Shown here one piece after another: positions 32,924-44,530 of a stretch of 64,000 nucleotides of DNA (position 1 is its first letter; each line of letters starts with the position of its first letter). Origin of the DNA: Drechslerella dactyloides (taxonomy: Eukaryota > Ascomycota > Orbiliomycetes > Orbiliales > Orbiliaceae); assembly GCA_020064725.1 (NCBI GenBank), contig JAGTWJ010000007.1, positions 2,232,001-2,296,000 of the forward strand. Reading direction: 5' to 3'. The position numbers were made by a program, and so were the translations under genes. The notes below the pieces were generated by a model that saw only the letters and a list, made by a program, of their open reading frames with translations, had not been told where the DNA came from and ran no database searches.

Positions 32924-34885
32924 TCACGGCAGAAAAGACCTTGACTGGTTTCTTCCGGTCTCGCCGGAGATGGCATCAAGCTTGATGGCCTTGAGCAGCA
33001 GTTCAACCTTGTTGTCGGGAAATTCAAGGATCTGCAGCTTCCAAAGACCTTTCTTTACTGTCCATACATCTGGGACTCCTGCGGCATCCAAGCTCATTCT
33101 TCGTCTTTTGCTAGGCCTTGGGCCCTGCATGGGGTTCTCAAACTCAGGGTGGTGATTCTCGGATGGAGCGCCCCATGGCCTACTGTCCAAAACTACGTCC
33201 GTGTCGTCATCGACGATGACGCGTAGAGTTGGTTCAGCCAATGGGGAAAATGGCTGTCCCAAAAGGGCAGGAATCGGATTCCTCGCGGCTGCCGCGGTAG
33301 CAGGAGCAAGTTTGCTGAATATGAGCTTGGTAATAGCCGCGATCCTTTTTTTGGTATCCTCTCTGAAAGTGGCCGTCATAGTAACTGAGCTGACAACGAC
33401 GTGCTCATTTCCAATCTCAAGGACCAGCTCACGGCCGACCTCATCATTGAAAGGTCGGGCATAGGTCACATATCCCATCATCTTATCAGTGCTATCTAGA
33501 GCGTAGTTCAGCCCTGATGGTTTGACATCCTCAATCCTCAGTGTGATCTCTTCCCTATCACGAGAGGAATTATAGGATATTGTGTGAGCTATCAGTTTCT
33601 GCTCCAGCCCACGCAAATGATAGTATCTGCAGTCTCGCAACAGAGCGGCCCTGTGTGTCTCATTTCTGATTTCCACAGGATAGCCACGCAAAAGATGTAG
33701 AAGTTCGGCGAACACATCTCCGGATCGATTTGGGACGTCTGGAGGTGTTATTGAAGGGGGCCGAAGTAGGCCTTCCCGCTTCAAGCCCGGAAAGATCTCG
33801 TCCGGCGAAGAGAAGAACACCGCAAACCCTATTAATGGATCAACAGGGGTCGCTGAGCAGCATCACTGATTGAATGAAAAGCTTTGCATACCTATTGTGA
33901 AGTAGTTTGGAGAATCGCCTGGCGCCGAAAAGAGGTCCCTTGGGATCGAAAATGATCGAGACCCTATAGCCATGAAAATCTCGGACTCAAACAATCGCGA
34001 AATAAGCTTGGGAACTGCGCAGAATCACTATGTCAGCCAGTTTTCTTATTTGCTCTGCGGTTTAAATGCTTACGTTGAAATAGCTGCGCATCTGCGAATA
34101 GGTATGCGAAATGCTCCGGATTTCGAATCGGAACATAGTAGCCTTGCAGGTGCCTAACGATATCGCGGAATATCTTGGGATCGCGATCGATATGTAGCGC
34201 CCTTATAGGTTCGTTCTGGCCTCGACCTTCTTGGAGCTGCTTTCCGAAGTATGAAGAAAAGTAGGACGGTGCTGAATATCTACCGTGTTAGATAATATGC
34301 TGGGCCGGTATTGCCTGGTGGGCGATGGGAGATGAGACTTGCCATCTGATGATATCGAAGCTCCACTAGTAACCAGTTTGTCTATCTTAATAACCAGGAT
34401 TTAGGACAATTCGCGATTGCTGGGAAGCAGACCCAGGGAACTCACCTTAGAGAGAACATCTGACACCCTACTTGGATATTGAAGACTTTATCGTGCGGCA
34501 ATATATGAGGGATTCGGTTCACTAATTCACCTAATTAATCCGGCATTCCGTCGCGACAACTTAGAATTCGATAGCCCATACTCCCGTGAAGCGAGAGGTC
34601 TTGTGACCGAGATCCTGATGCGCTTCCGCCAGCGCCACCGTCCTGCGAGCCTTGCTTCGATCGGATCTTCGACACCTCCGCCTTGCTCTCATCCTCGAAC
34701 GGAATTGTGTTGAACTGGTACTCGTTGACAACGCCCTCAGGCTCGTTCTGCGCCGCGTTCATGAGATTATCGTTTAGCGACTCGAAGCCGAACTGGCCAG
34801 GCGTCAGGGCCGAGTAGTTTGGAGTGATGCCGAATCCAGACGTGTGAGGAGAGCTCTGGTCGGATGACCCGCCTGTGTACGACAT
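32924..34885 (-). CDS. BTB/POZ (Whi2-like) domain protein, six exons
   Basis: Exons 34582-34885, 34446-34530, 34343-34365, 34074-34271, 33892-34014 and 32924-33828 join in one frame to 545 residues. After a Ser/Gly/Asn-rich N terminus there are two BTB/T1-like units. The first is DKVFNIQVGCQMFSLSGAS and the following SSDAPSYFSSYFG. The second is SRSFSIPRDLFSAPGDSPNYF, then LHLLRGYPVEIRN and RDCRYYHLRGLEQKL. This architecture is common in filamentous fungi; BTB/T1 folds mediate oligomerisation or cullin-3 binding. Exon 3 is just 23 nt, and its downstream intron (34272-34342) has a GC donor (GCAAGT) with a CTAAC branch. The first intron (51 bp) removes an in-frame TAA at 34,535. The C-terminal end is less sure, since another frame stays open to 32,865. 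Confidence 0.82.
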
Positions 34886-35442
34886 GATTGCGATGCGAGC
34901 GACGGTCCGGATGGTTTCGGTGGGAGATAAAGTGCGCCCCGAAGTCGACTGATAGGTTTATATAGAGCGCCGAGGCGTGGATTTCGGGTTTGTCGAGAAT
35001 CGCGGCACTGTCAACCTTATATAAGCACGCCACGCATGGTCGCGATCTCGTGGTGTGTGGTTTGCATTAATTGACCCACCGCGGCGACGATGAGTAAGCC
35101 CTGACGGAAGCAACTTATGAGGCAGTAACCGTCGCAATCCCCCAACTGCATAAGGCTGACTGACGCGACAGCCTCAGCTCATTTCGATGGAACGAGTGTT
35201 TTATTCGCTCACTAAAGGCGCGGTGGAATTTGAGGGAAGGTTAGGATTGTGATTGAGCGATGGGAACGGCCGGGCATTGACTGCCCGGCGGGCAAACTCC
35301 GCCAAGCACAACAATCTCGAAGACGCACAGGCCGAATCCAAAATATGACTTCAAACAGCCACCCAACAGCTTCATCAAAGGCTCCCCTGTATCGAAACCA
35401 CCATCCATCCGCCCCATCCGCGAGTCCGACTTGTCAGCAAAG
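34886..35442. promoter_or_regulatory. Divergent promoter region between the BTB gene and SEC65
   Basis: About 560 bp between start codons at 34,885 (-) and 35,443 (+). TATATAGAG near 34,958 and TATATAAG near 35,019, both on the plus strand, are the only core-like elements. No ORF of interest. Confidence 0.4.
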
Positions 35443-36255
35443 ATGGCGTCTGGCCGCCCCCGAATAGAAGAAGTCTCCGACGAGGACGACATTGATGTCG
35501 ACAACATGGATTTCGACCCTTCAGACTACGACCCACGGGCACCCATCATCCGCCCCGCCGATATCCCCTCCACAATTGCTTCGGCATCAGCTATGCGGCA
35601 ACCTCCAATGCAGCCGCCTCAGTCTAGAATCCCAGGCGTGTCTTCAGGCTTCCAGCATCCTCAATTTATCAACAAGTCGGACATGGATAGCAAATTCAAA
35701 AAATACCAATGTGTCTATCCAATCTACTTTGACATCTCTAAGTCCAAAGGCGAAGGCCGCCGTGTGGGCAAGCAATACGCCGTCCAAAACCCACTTGCAC
35801 GAGAGATTGTCGGGGCGCTCAACTCGCTAGGATTCCAGACTATCTTCGAGCCAACGAAGACACATCCAAAGGACTGGGCGAATCCCGGGCGAGTTCGAGT
35901 CTTGTTTAAGCAGGACGGCACGCCTGTGCATCCAACCGTCAAGAACAAGAGACAGATGCTCGAACTACTGGGTACATGGTTGCAGGGCCACCCGACGACG
36001 CCGGAGACACCCCTGCTGCTACGCTTTCATGGCATGCCACAGACCGACAAGCCTCCCGCCCCACCTGCGGTGCCCAAAGGCTGGAAGATCAATGAAATTT
36101 TGCCGCTACACTCGCCAGCGCTGTCCGGCGGCGGTATCAGCGACAATATCTTCAAGGAGATGATGAACGAGATGGGCGGAGGCCCGGGCGGCGCGGGTGA
36201 GAGAAGCGGAACACCCCCACCGAAGGAGAAAAAAGACAAGAAGAAAAAGAAGTAG
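35443..36255 (+). CDS. SEC65: Signal recognition particle 19-kDa subunit (SRP19/Sec65)
   Basis: An intronless frame of 270 residues from ATG at 35,443; the frame extends upstream only to a TTG. The N terminus is acidic (EEVSDEDDIDVDNMDFDPSDYDP). The SRP19 domain spans about residues 85-195: CVYPIYFDISKSKGEGRRVGK, then AVQNPLAREIVGALNSLGF, and NPGRVRVLFK. It ends with a Gly-rich stretch and a lysine run (KKEKKDKKKKK-like), the usual basic SRP19 tail. SRP19 binds SRP RNA helices 6 and 8 and lets SRP54 join, for co-translational targeting to the ER. Larger than human SRP19 because of the acidic extension, as in yeast Sec65. Confidence 0.95.
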   Translation: MASGRPRIEEVSDEDDIDVDNMDFDPSDYDPRAPIIRPADIPSTIASASAMRQPPMQPPQSRIPGVSSGFQHPQFINKSDMDSKFKKYQCVYPIYFDISKSKGEGRRVGKQYAVQNPLAREIVGALNSLGFQTIFEPTKTHPKDWANPGRVRVLFKQDGTPVHPTVKNKRQMLELLGTWLQGHPTTPETPLLLRFHGMPQTDKPPAPPAVPKGWKINEILPLHSPALSGGGISDNIFKEMMNEMGGGPGGAGERSGTPPPKEKKDKKKKK

Positions 36256-36405
36256 CCGACTTGGGATGTTTTTCCTTGTTCATTTTCCGCTGTGGGAGGT
36301 ACATCGAATATCCTCTCGATATATATTTCTACAAAGTGATTTAGCGTCATCACGATTGTATGAATGTACGGATAATGTGCGCTGTATTGTCTTAGACTAT
36401 ATTAC

Positions 36406-38223
36406 TCACGCATCGGTCACGACACGGTCGTCCAGTCTTAAGATCTGGAACCTACCCTTATCGCCTGCGATAAAATTCACGCTGCTAGGTAGCGTATCTG
36501 ACGAATCCTCTGACTCCTCTGTAGTCCCTATCTCGCCTCCCGTAGTGTCTGGCTGAACTGAAACTCTCTGATCGATCCACTTCAACCACAGATTCGCGGC
36601 CAGAAGGTCTTGCGAAACCTTCACAGCCCTTGGATAGTCCCACTGTCGGCTCCACAAATACACCGACGGTATGTTGCTGGTGCTGACGTTATTGGGGTCG
36701 GCGCCGCAGACCACAGCCAGGAGATCTCCTCGAGTCGGGTGCCATTGGATCGCTTTGACCTGTGACAGCTGTACGAGGATCGCGAGGGGCGATAAACTCT
36801 CCAGTGACCATATCCACACTGAGGTTGGCATTCGTTCATCTTTAGTGACGACTAGAGTTCTATCTGCCGAGAATGAAATTGTCGATACTCCTATCTTAGG
36901 GTTTGGGTCCGAAGCTGGGGACTCCACGGTTGGGAGGTTTACGGGAGGAATCACTAGAGTGTCTACATTGCCTAGTTAGCTCGTCTATAATCGAACCGCA
37001 ATTCCAAGGAGTTCTTACAGTGACGGTCTCCATGAACCGACAGCTCCTCAGACCAAACGTCCGTTGCGGGCTGCTTCACCTCCAAGGTATGTCTCATTTC
37101 AATCACCTAGAAAATATCAGCAACAGATTTCGTCGAGCCGCAAGCTCTCAGACACCATCACGCACCTTGTTAAATTGAAGAAACGTGTTCAAAAATACCA
37201 CACTCCCATCATACCCACCAAGCACAAGATATTCGCCGCCGGGACTCCAATCAACAGTCCTCAGTCCCAGACCTACACATGGCTGTTCGTGTGTTCGGAA
37301 CATGTGGCCATTGGCAGTGTACAGCAAGACTCTGTATGCTGAACCCGGCGAATCCCATATTGCAATCCAGCGGCCATCAGGTGACCACTTCAGACCCTGC
37401 GCATCGATTGTTGGTAACTCAACTGATTTTATCGGTGCGTACGATTGACGTGAGTAGATGTCGAGGACATCATGAGCTACCGGACGTGTGAGCAGGGCAA
37501 AGTGATTCGTCTCCGGGCGGTAGCCGAATCCTGGTTTGTGCTGGGTAAGCTTCCGTATACCTGCGAAATTTATGTGGGAGGGACATCTTGGGTTCGCACC
37601 TTTCGACCCAAATTTGGGGTACTGGATATCGACATGGGATGAATCTCGGAGTGACCAGATGGTCACCTTGAGCTATTCTAATGCGTCAGCGAAGACTGTC
37701 CGTAGAAAGGAATGGCTTCTGTTGGCATTCATACACCGAACTCGGATAAGACGAGTATTTCGTCGTCGTCGCCGCCGAAATCAACGTGTTTCACGCCTCC
37801 GAAACCTGGGGCCAGGACCGCCTTCCATTCCTCGGCGTGAGCATCGTAGATTTCGACTGTCTGCTCATCTGCAGCTAGGAGCCTCATGCGCGGTGCTAAT
37901 GGCAGACCGCTTCCATGCTCTCCTGTATCTATAGGAGAAGTGGCGACGTAGGGCGACCACTTCAGGAAGCAGACGTTGCTGGCGAGCTCAGCGGAAAGTT
38001 GGATCGTCCGCTTTATCTCAAACGTGTCTGCGTCTTGCAGGACCAAGCGAGACGCTTGAATGGATGCAACAAGCGACCCATCGGGTGAGGGATGAGATCC
38101 CTGGGAGAAAGAAGCTGATGGACAGTTGGGAATCTCGAATTAGCTGTCATGCTTGATATAGAGTAGATATTTGATCTCGCGAACTTACATACACTTGAAC
38201 ACGGGCGAGGTTTGTGGTTCCAT
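36406..38223 (-). CDS. WDR8: WD40 repeat protein WDR8/WRAP73
   Basis: Exons 38193-38223, 37735-38114, 37166-37672, 37019-37106 and 36406-36962 give 520 residues; every junction keeps frame and all four introns have CTAAT/CTGAC/CTGAT/CTAAC branches. The N terminus MEPQTSPVFKSSFSQGSHPS leads into a first WD unit (SPDGSLVASIQASRLVLQD). Later units include LKWSPYVA, EFGLKVTIWSLRDSS, GLKWSPDGRWIAIWDSP and AIQWHPTRGDLLAV with SVYLWS. This is the WRAP73 family, a WD40 scaffold that works with Msd1/SSX2IP at spindle-pole bodies to anchor minus-end motors and microtubules. The gene tail converges on SEC65 with 150 bp between stops. Confidence 0.92.
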
Positions 38224-38410
38224 CTAGTATGTCATCGATTAGTACGTAACGTTAGATTGACGCGCTAGGAGGGAGAGAGAACGTGTTTATACAACTCAGA
38301 GGATTCGAAAATGCGACAGGTCCGAGGAATAGGCAATAAATAATATGTGTGATAATAAGCCAATGCGTTTGATTTAGCACCGAAACTTTCGAACACAGCC
38401 GAAAGGAATA

Positions 38411-40302
38411 ACGTCAATGATAAGCGAACGGATCAGACAAGCGAACGGATCACCTCACCACCCCATCTCAACGAAAATACTGATTTCACTACCACAATAC
38501 TATAGTTTTGGGCTAGATATATACTAAATAGTTTATTTATATATTTAAGATATTTTTTAACATGTTTGAATATTATGCCCAGCTCTACTGTATTAACTGT
38601 AGTATAATACTCTTCTAGAGTCCCCTTTTGGTTATATATTGTTCTAATAGTTTTTTGGTTTTACTTGCTTATGCTGTTTATTTATAGTGTTTTAGTTTAG
38701 TATATTATTTGTTTGGTATATAGTGAGTATGTTTTTATGTTGTATATATTATTTTTTTACTTATTACTGTTTATTTAATGCTTTATTAGCAGAGTGTAGT
38801 ATTATGTTCTCTGTATGTATAAGTATTAATTAATGTATTATAGTCTGTGTCCCTTTAAACAGCTAGTCTATAGCTGTTAGTAGTAATGTAGGAGAGTTAT
38901 TCTGGTATTAGGTAATCTAGTTTTTAATTAGGTCTGTTTGTAGGTTAGTTTTTGATAGGTTTAATGATGTTTTTATAGTCTAGGTAGCTGCTGTATTTGT
39001 AGTGTTTGGATGTGAATTTGCTGGAGTAACTGCTAGTAACTGTATATTTAGTTTTAATAAAACTTTGTTAGGGTTATAAAATATAATGCTAGCTCTAGTA
39101 AAGCTGCTGTATATGTTTTTAGGTATTATTATAATAGTAAATATTTTGTGGAACCTGGTGAAAAACTCTAGTTTAAAAATATGGTTAATGTATATATATA
39201 CTAAGTTTTCTATCTTATGGCTATATGTTTGTTTTAATAGTCTAAAGCAGCTAATATCCAATAACTAAAAAATATATGATAAATGTAGTGATATATAGAT
39301 TATAATAATCTTATGTTTCTGATAGTATAATTTAAAGATAATAGAATAGTAGCTTTTATGACCATCTAGGACTAATAACTGGTAGTCTGAAATACAATAC
39401 TGTGCTGTAAATTTATTGAAGTGTTTTAGTTATTGTAAAGTAAGCTTGTTTATTATTTAATTATTATTAGAAAGTATAATAATTTAATTTGTTGGTAGTT
39501 TTGTTGCTGTATATTAGCTAGCTAAGTGATATTATTTAATAAAGATAATAAATGGTGGCATTGCTTAATCTTCTGTGTTTATTTTTTGGATAATTGTTGC
39601 CTATTTATGATTCCTAAGCTATGTTAGTTTAGCTTTATTATATATTTTAGCATCTGTAATAATAGTAGTTGTAGATATTATGTCTATTGTGAAGCTAGTT
39701 TTATTAAAGTTGTAGATGTTATTATTTATAATGCTATACTTGGTTTTTATAATTTCTATTAGTTGAAATTATTTATTAATAAGTATAAGATCTTTGTATT
39801 TTGTTTGTTGGTAGTTGTATTTTCTAGATAGATGTGTTTATAGTTTTGGATGGTATTTAATAAAGTTATCAATCTATCTTTTACTGATGTGTTGTATACT
39901 ATTGTTATTATATACTAGTAGTAGTTGGTTGGCTATATTTTCTATATTATCTAGTTTAGGATGAAAAGACTGTGTATATAGCTTAAATATATATTAAATA
40001 ATGGTATTTTCCTTTAATTTTATAAAATTTCACAATTTAGAAATGTTGTTGTATTATAAAAAGTGGTTATTATATTAGTAGACTAAGGTAATATAAAGGA
40101 TATTATAATACTTAGTAGCAGCTTAAATATTTAATTCTTGGTTTTTTTTCATAGTTTTAATAGTTAGAAGAATTCTGGATTTGGTTGTAAAGGCAGATAT
40201 TGTGGTGATTGTAGAGATATAAGATATAGGAGGAGTGGTAGGCACATAGGTGTGGTGAGGTGATCCGCTCGCTTATCTGATCCGTTCGCTTATCATTGAC
40301 GT
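38411..40302 (-). mobile_element. pogo/Fot1-like DNA transposon, copy A (RIP-degenerate)
   Basis: 1,892 bp flanked by a TA target duplication (38,409-38,410 and 40,303-40,304). The terminal inverted repeats begin ACGTCAATGAT and contain two 17-bp units, AAGCGAACGGATCAGAC and a near copy. The transposase is read on the minus strand: an HTH segment near 40,130-40,190 (NI-stop-AAT, YYNIPYITL) and, at 38,980-39,258, the C-terminal LDISCFRLLKQTYSHKIE to FTRASIIFYNPNKVLLKL part of a pogo/Fot1 DDE transposase. The frame is broken throughout and very AT-rich, consistent with RIP. It marks the left edge of the AT-rich compartment, 187 bp beyond the WDR8 start codon. Confidence 0.88.
38980..39261 (-). 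pseudogene. Fot1-like transposase C-terminal fragment (copy A)
   Basis: Longest surviving open stretch of copy A. LDISCFRLLKQ corresponds to the LQPLDxGCFxPLK motif after the last DDE aspartate in pogo/Fot1 transposases, and ASIIFYNPNKVLLKL to the GxGLxPFNPxxVLxKL motif. Residues are shifted towards Ile, Asn, Lys and Phe, as expected from C-to-T and G-to-A change. Confidence 0.75.
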
Positions 40303-41399
40303 TAGTTGATAAATACTTAAGTACTTAATGACCTTGTGATTTCCTATCCAGGTAATTTTCAACTTTCTGCGCTAAGCCCTAAAACAGCTTAGTCAGGTCT
40401 GACGGTACTTTGTTCGACCTGGCCAAGTGGGCGCTTCCTGAAACAAAAGGCGGAAAATATAGCTGCTTAAACAAAGCTTTCGCATGATAATGGGGTCGAA
40501 GTTAAAAATAGTTACGGCAAAGTAACCCTATCTGGCATACTAAAAGCTGAATACGTGCAAAAAAAAAAAGCAACCAGGTGAGGAGGTGTTACACTTCACA
40601 CCGGTGCGTTGGTGTGAACGCACTAAATTCTCGACTCTTAGTTGCTATTGTTATTGTATGTAGGTCTAGATCTCACGCATATAGCAGTGTATATTGAGAT
40701 GTGATCTGTAGATTGCATTGCGGAGCGCCAGGAGGCTATTAAACAGTAGTCTGCAGACCACGTGACTGCATAGCCACTCAGACTGTTCAACCACCTGATT
40801 AGGTGGCTGAGCAGTCTGCAGTCTACGCACTGCTGTATATTGAACTGCTTGCTAATCATGACCTGGATTGCTATATAATCTAACAGCTATTATACAGAGT
40901 TTTTAACGAAGGGAGATAAGTATATATTGGGTATAATAATAACTGTGGAAATAGAGTAGTTATATAATAATGATAGTAAATAGTGTAACAAAAGTCGGCT
41001 GGCGGTGCTATCAGAATGACAGTTGGGGACATCCACGCGTTGCTATTAAAACTATCGGTACGTCTCTCTATGGAGCAATACGCAACTGTGTATATTGGAT
41101 TCCTACAGGAGGTACGACTACGCAGACCAGAACTGTGCAGACTACACAGAAGGCATGTCTATGCAGACTACACCTACATAGTATTGGAACCTACACAGGA
41201 TGCACCGCTACACAGAATAATTACCTATATTATCTTTTTCCCGGAAAAGGAGCCACCCATGGCGACTCCTGATCACGTGATGTGCTCAGTGCCCAATTCT
41301 TGGCATATGCATGAACTGCATATGCTCATGCTCAAGTACTCATGCCAAGCATGAGCATGAGCAATGAGCACTCCGGCACAACGCATCAACACACCCCTA
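40303..41399. other. Normal-composition island with repeat fragments
   Basis: About 1.1 kb of near-normal base composition between copy A and an LTR fragment. It contains an LTR-like start TGTTACACTTCA at 40,587, an inverted piece of the same LTR family at about 40,910-40,990, and at about 40,996-41,055 a copy of the GCTGGCGGTGCTATCAGAAT segment also found at 50,567 and 53,629. No intact gene. Confidence 0.5.
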
Positions 41400-41672
41400 C
41401 TACTCCATGTATTGGATATCATGTATTTAACCAGCTTGCTTCACCTTTAACTGATGGCTTCTCTCTTGAAAACCATCAATCAACTTAAAAGACTATAGTA
41501 TTTTAATAGCCAGTTTATTTATTATCGTTGTTATATACTCTATTCTTATAGTTACTATTGTACTCAGTATATATCTATCTTCCTCTATTAAGAATCTTGT
41601 ATAGTAGCGACTGAGAGCTAGAGACTTCAGAGTGAAGTGCATTCAGCCTGGAACGAGGGTTGAAGTGTAACA
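41400..41672 (+). repeat. 5'-truncated LTR fragment
   Basis: About 270 bp aligning by eye with the solo LTR at 52,380-52,719 from its ATCATGTATTTAA part to the shared end TGAAGTGTAACA. Most differences are transitions. Confidence 0.65.
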
Positions 41673-43579
41673 TTTACAGTGAATGTAGACCTAGACCAAG
41701 CTTATATAATACCGCAATTTATATAAAATACACCACCACATAGAAAAATTATTTTTATTATTTTTCTATTAAAATAAAATTATTAATAATAATTCAGAGT
41801 TATGTAAATAGTCTTGGTAGCTAATTTTTAGATTTGATAAGTATAGCTAAAATGTTCTTAAATTTTTAAATAAAAATTAAGTAATATAGAATAAATTACT
41901 CAAATAATAGGTTGGAGTTTTATAAATTTTTATTTCTTAATTATATAAGAGGAAAGTATATTCTAATTATAACTAATTTAGTATTTTAAATAAACTAATT
42001 TTTAAATTAAATAAATCAGAAAAATAGTTAAATTTTAGGAATTAATATTTATAAGTATAAAACTAAATTAATATTATATATTATATCATATTTTTTTTAT
42101 AAAATTCTATTATAATCTTTGCTTTATTATAGTTAAAAAAATAAATAATAGATATAACTGTTTTGGATAGACTGATTTTTATAATAGCTATAAGATTTTT
42201 AATAAAAAAAATGTGAAAATTCAGAAAAACATAATATTTTAAATTAAATATATATTTTCTATTAATTTATAATAAATATGATAATAAATCTTTATTTTAC
42301 TAGTCTACTAGCACATAATATATAATATATTAATAAATTTTTTATTTTATCTTATATAAATACTAGAATTTTATTAAAAATAGTCTAATTTTATTATAAA
42401 ACTAAAGAAAATACTTTTATAAGATCTTACAATATACTTTTATATTAATATTAACACCAATTAAATATATAGATTCATATATTTTCTAATATAAAGCACC
42501 CACTACCATAACTTAGCTTTTATTCTTTTATAAAACTAATAAATATTCTATTTATTTATTTTTTAACTAAATCTTATAAATAACTACCCAAGAACCCATA
42601 TACTCTATTTAGTTTTATTACTCTAAATAATATAATTTTAATTATTAATAAACCAATTTTTATAGTTTTATACTTAATAAAAATACTAAAATAATATATT
42701 TCAATACAAAACTTAGCAATAAATTATAAATATTATAAAATAATAAAAAATTTATTATAGTAAAATCAGCACATAACAAAAATCAAGCAGAAATTACCAT
42801 AGTCTATATCTTAATATATATATAATTATATTTATTTAATAAAGATATTCTATTTATTAAAGAATATTAATTTAAGTTATATTAATATTACCAAAACTAT
42901 TTTAAATATTAAGATATTTATCTAAAAATAATAAGTTAATTGATGAATAACAAAAAATTTATAATATTAACTTAATAAATAGATATATATTAATTATATA
43001 TATATTTTATATATTTATCTCTATTTATAATAATATTTTTTTATAAATTATAATTAATAAAATATTTTTTTTTATTCTATATTTACTTCTAATTTTTATT
43101 TTTTTTTTAAAAGAAAGATCTAATATGTTTGGATGATAAAATCCCTAAATTTATAATAATTATTAGAAAAATAAATAAAAAGTATTTATAAATCTGAGGA
43201 AATTTTGCTAAATAATTTTATATATTAATAATTAATTTATAATTTAATATATAAAATATTCTAACAATAATAAAACACAAATTTATATCTGTTATAAAAA
43301 ATATAGTTATACCAACTATTCTATATATTAATTAGTACTTTTGATAGAATATAAAAAAAAAATTTAGAATAATTTAAAATATAATAAATACTATAAAAAC
43401 TACAAATTTATAAAAAAAAAAAAAAAAAAAAAAAGAGAACCATACAAGAAACAATTAATAGTTATAAAAGCTTAAAAGATTCTAAATATTTAATACACAT
43501 TTTATATAGGTCCTAGCCAGATTTATATAACTAATACACTTAAACTAATAGCTAGTATTTTTCCCCAATAAAATTATTA
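41673..43579. other. Very AT-rich sequence, unresolved
   Basis: Extremely AT-rich, with no readable gene. DITVLDRLIF at about 42,152 could be a remnant of an integrase VDRLTK motif, but this is weak. An A run of over 20 bases ends near 43,434. Confidence 0.4.
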
Positions 43580-43581
43580 TA

Positions 43582-43830
43582 ACGTATTCCACAAGCGAGC
43601 GGACCACACAAGCGAGCGGACCACCCCATATAAACCAACACCCTACCAAAACACTTTTTATTGATAACTTAATCAATAATTAATTTAAAATTAGAATAAA
43701 ATTCATCTTGTTTATATAAACTATTACAAATCTAAAAATATTTTTTTAAATTTTTTTTATATTAAATTAAAGAAATATACAAGGGGGGTGGTCCGGTCGC
43801 TTGTCTGGTCCAGTCGCTTATTGTTGACGT
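43582..43830. mobile_element. 249-bp non-autonomous pogo-like element, copy 1 (MITE)
   Basis: TA duplication at 43,580-43,581 and 43,831-43,832. The left end begins ACGTATTCCAC and carries two 17-bp units AAGCGAGCGGACCACAC; the right end carries AAGCGACTGGACCAGAC-type units on the other strand. The AT-rich middle has no coding. By eye it is identical over its whole length to the copy at 55,164-55,412. Confidence 0.88.
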
Positions 43831-44530
43831 TATATTTATAATAATAGAGAAATTTTAAACTAATAATAATAAAATTATTATTTTTCTATATTTATTTAAT
43901 TAATAATATTTATTTTTATTAGATTTTAGTAGCTTTAACTACTTTAAAAAAAATTAGTTCTTTTATCATATACCTATATATAAAATATTTCTGCCCCTAG
44001 AATTATTTTAAAAATACCTATATTAAATAATATTAAAAATAAAAAATTTCTATATAAAAATATAAAACAAAATAAAAAAAATTTTATATCAATTTAATAT
44101 TAATTTAATAATAATATAAAATATATTTTATATTTTAATTAAACAATATTTCTTCACTTATAATATTTATAAAAATAAATATAATCTTAAATAATCTACC
44201 TTTTATTATTTATTACTAATCTATTAAATTAATAATTTCAATTTTTAAAAATTCCTATATTAATTTCCTTTCAATATACTACTTTTACCCCTCTTTATTA
44301 AACATTAAATAATTCTATTAATAATATTATATACATCACATATTTAAATACACACCTTTCTATTCTATATATTATTTTAATACCTTACTCAATTTCTCTT
44401 TCTTTATTTCTTACTTCAAATAACACCTAAATAAACATATAACCATCCTAAAACTAGCAAAAAAAATAAAAAATAATAAAAATTCAAAATTTATAATTTA
44501 TAAAAAAAAAAAAATATTTTCCACAATCAA
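43831..44530. other. Very AT-rich sequence, unresolved
   Basis: About 700 bp of AT-rich DNA without readable gene or repeat boundary. Presumed RIP-degraded repeat. Confidence 0.4.

Noticed and set aside
34366..34445. Frameshift in the BTB gene
   Set aside because: An apparent frame break arose from using the first TAG acceptor; the next acceptor (TTACTAG) restores both frame and the FSLSGAS motif.
34530..34540. Nonsense TAA (34,535) making the BTB gene a pseudogene
   Set aside because: A 51-bp intron with GTATGG donor and TTAATTAG acceptor removes it and keeps frame across all six exons.
40970..41354. ORFs of about 100 codons in the island right of copy A
   Set aside because: Two overlapping frames; the shared GCTGGCGGTGC segment shows it is repeat debris, and neither frame corresponds to the frame of the copy at 50,567 along its length.
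40700..41360. Possible CRISPR-like or tandem array (repeated cagactacac and palindromic GCTCATGCT/AGCATGAGC)
   Set aside because: Spacing is irregular, units are few, and the organism is a eukaryote; simple local repeats explain them.
42150..42210. Integrase-like DITVLDRLIF
   Set aside because: Too short and without the second Asp-Glu part; in AT-rich DNA such matches arise by chance.
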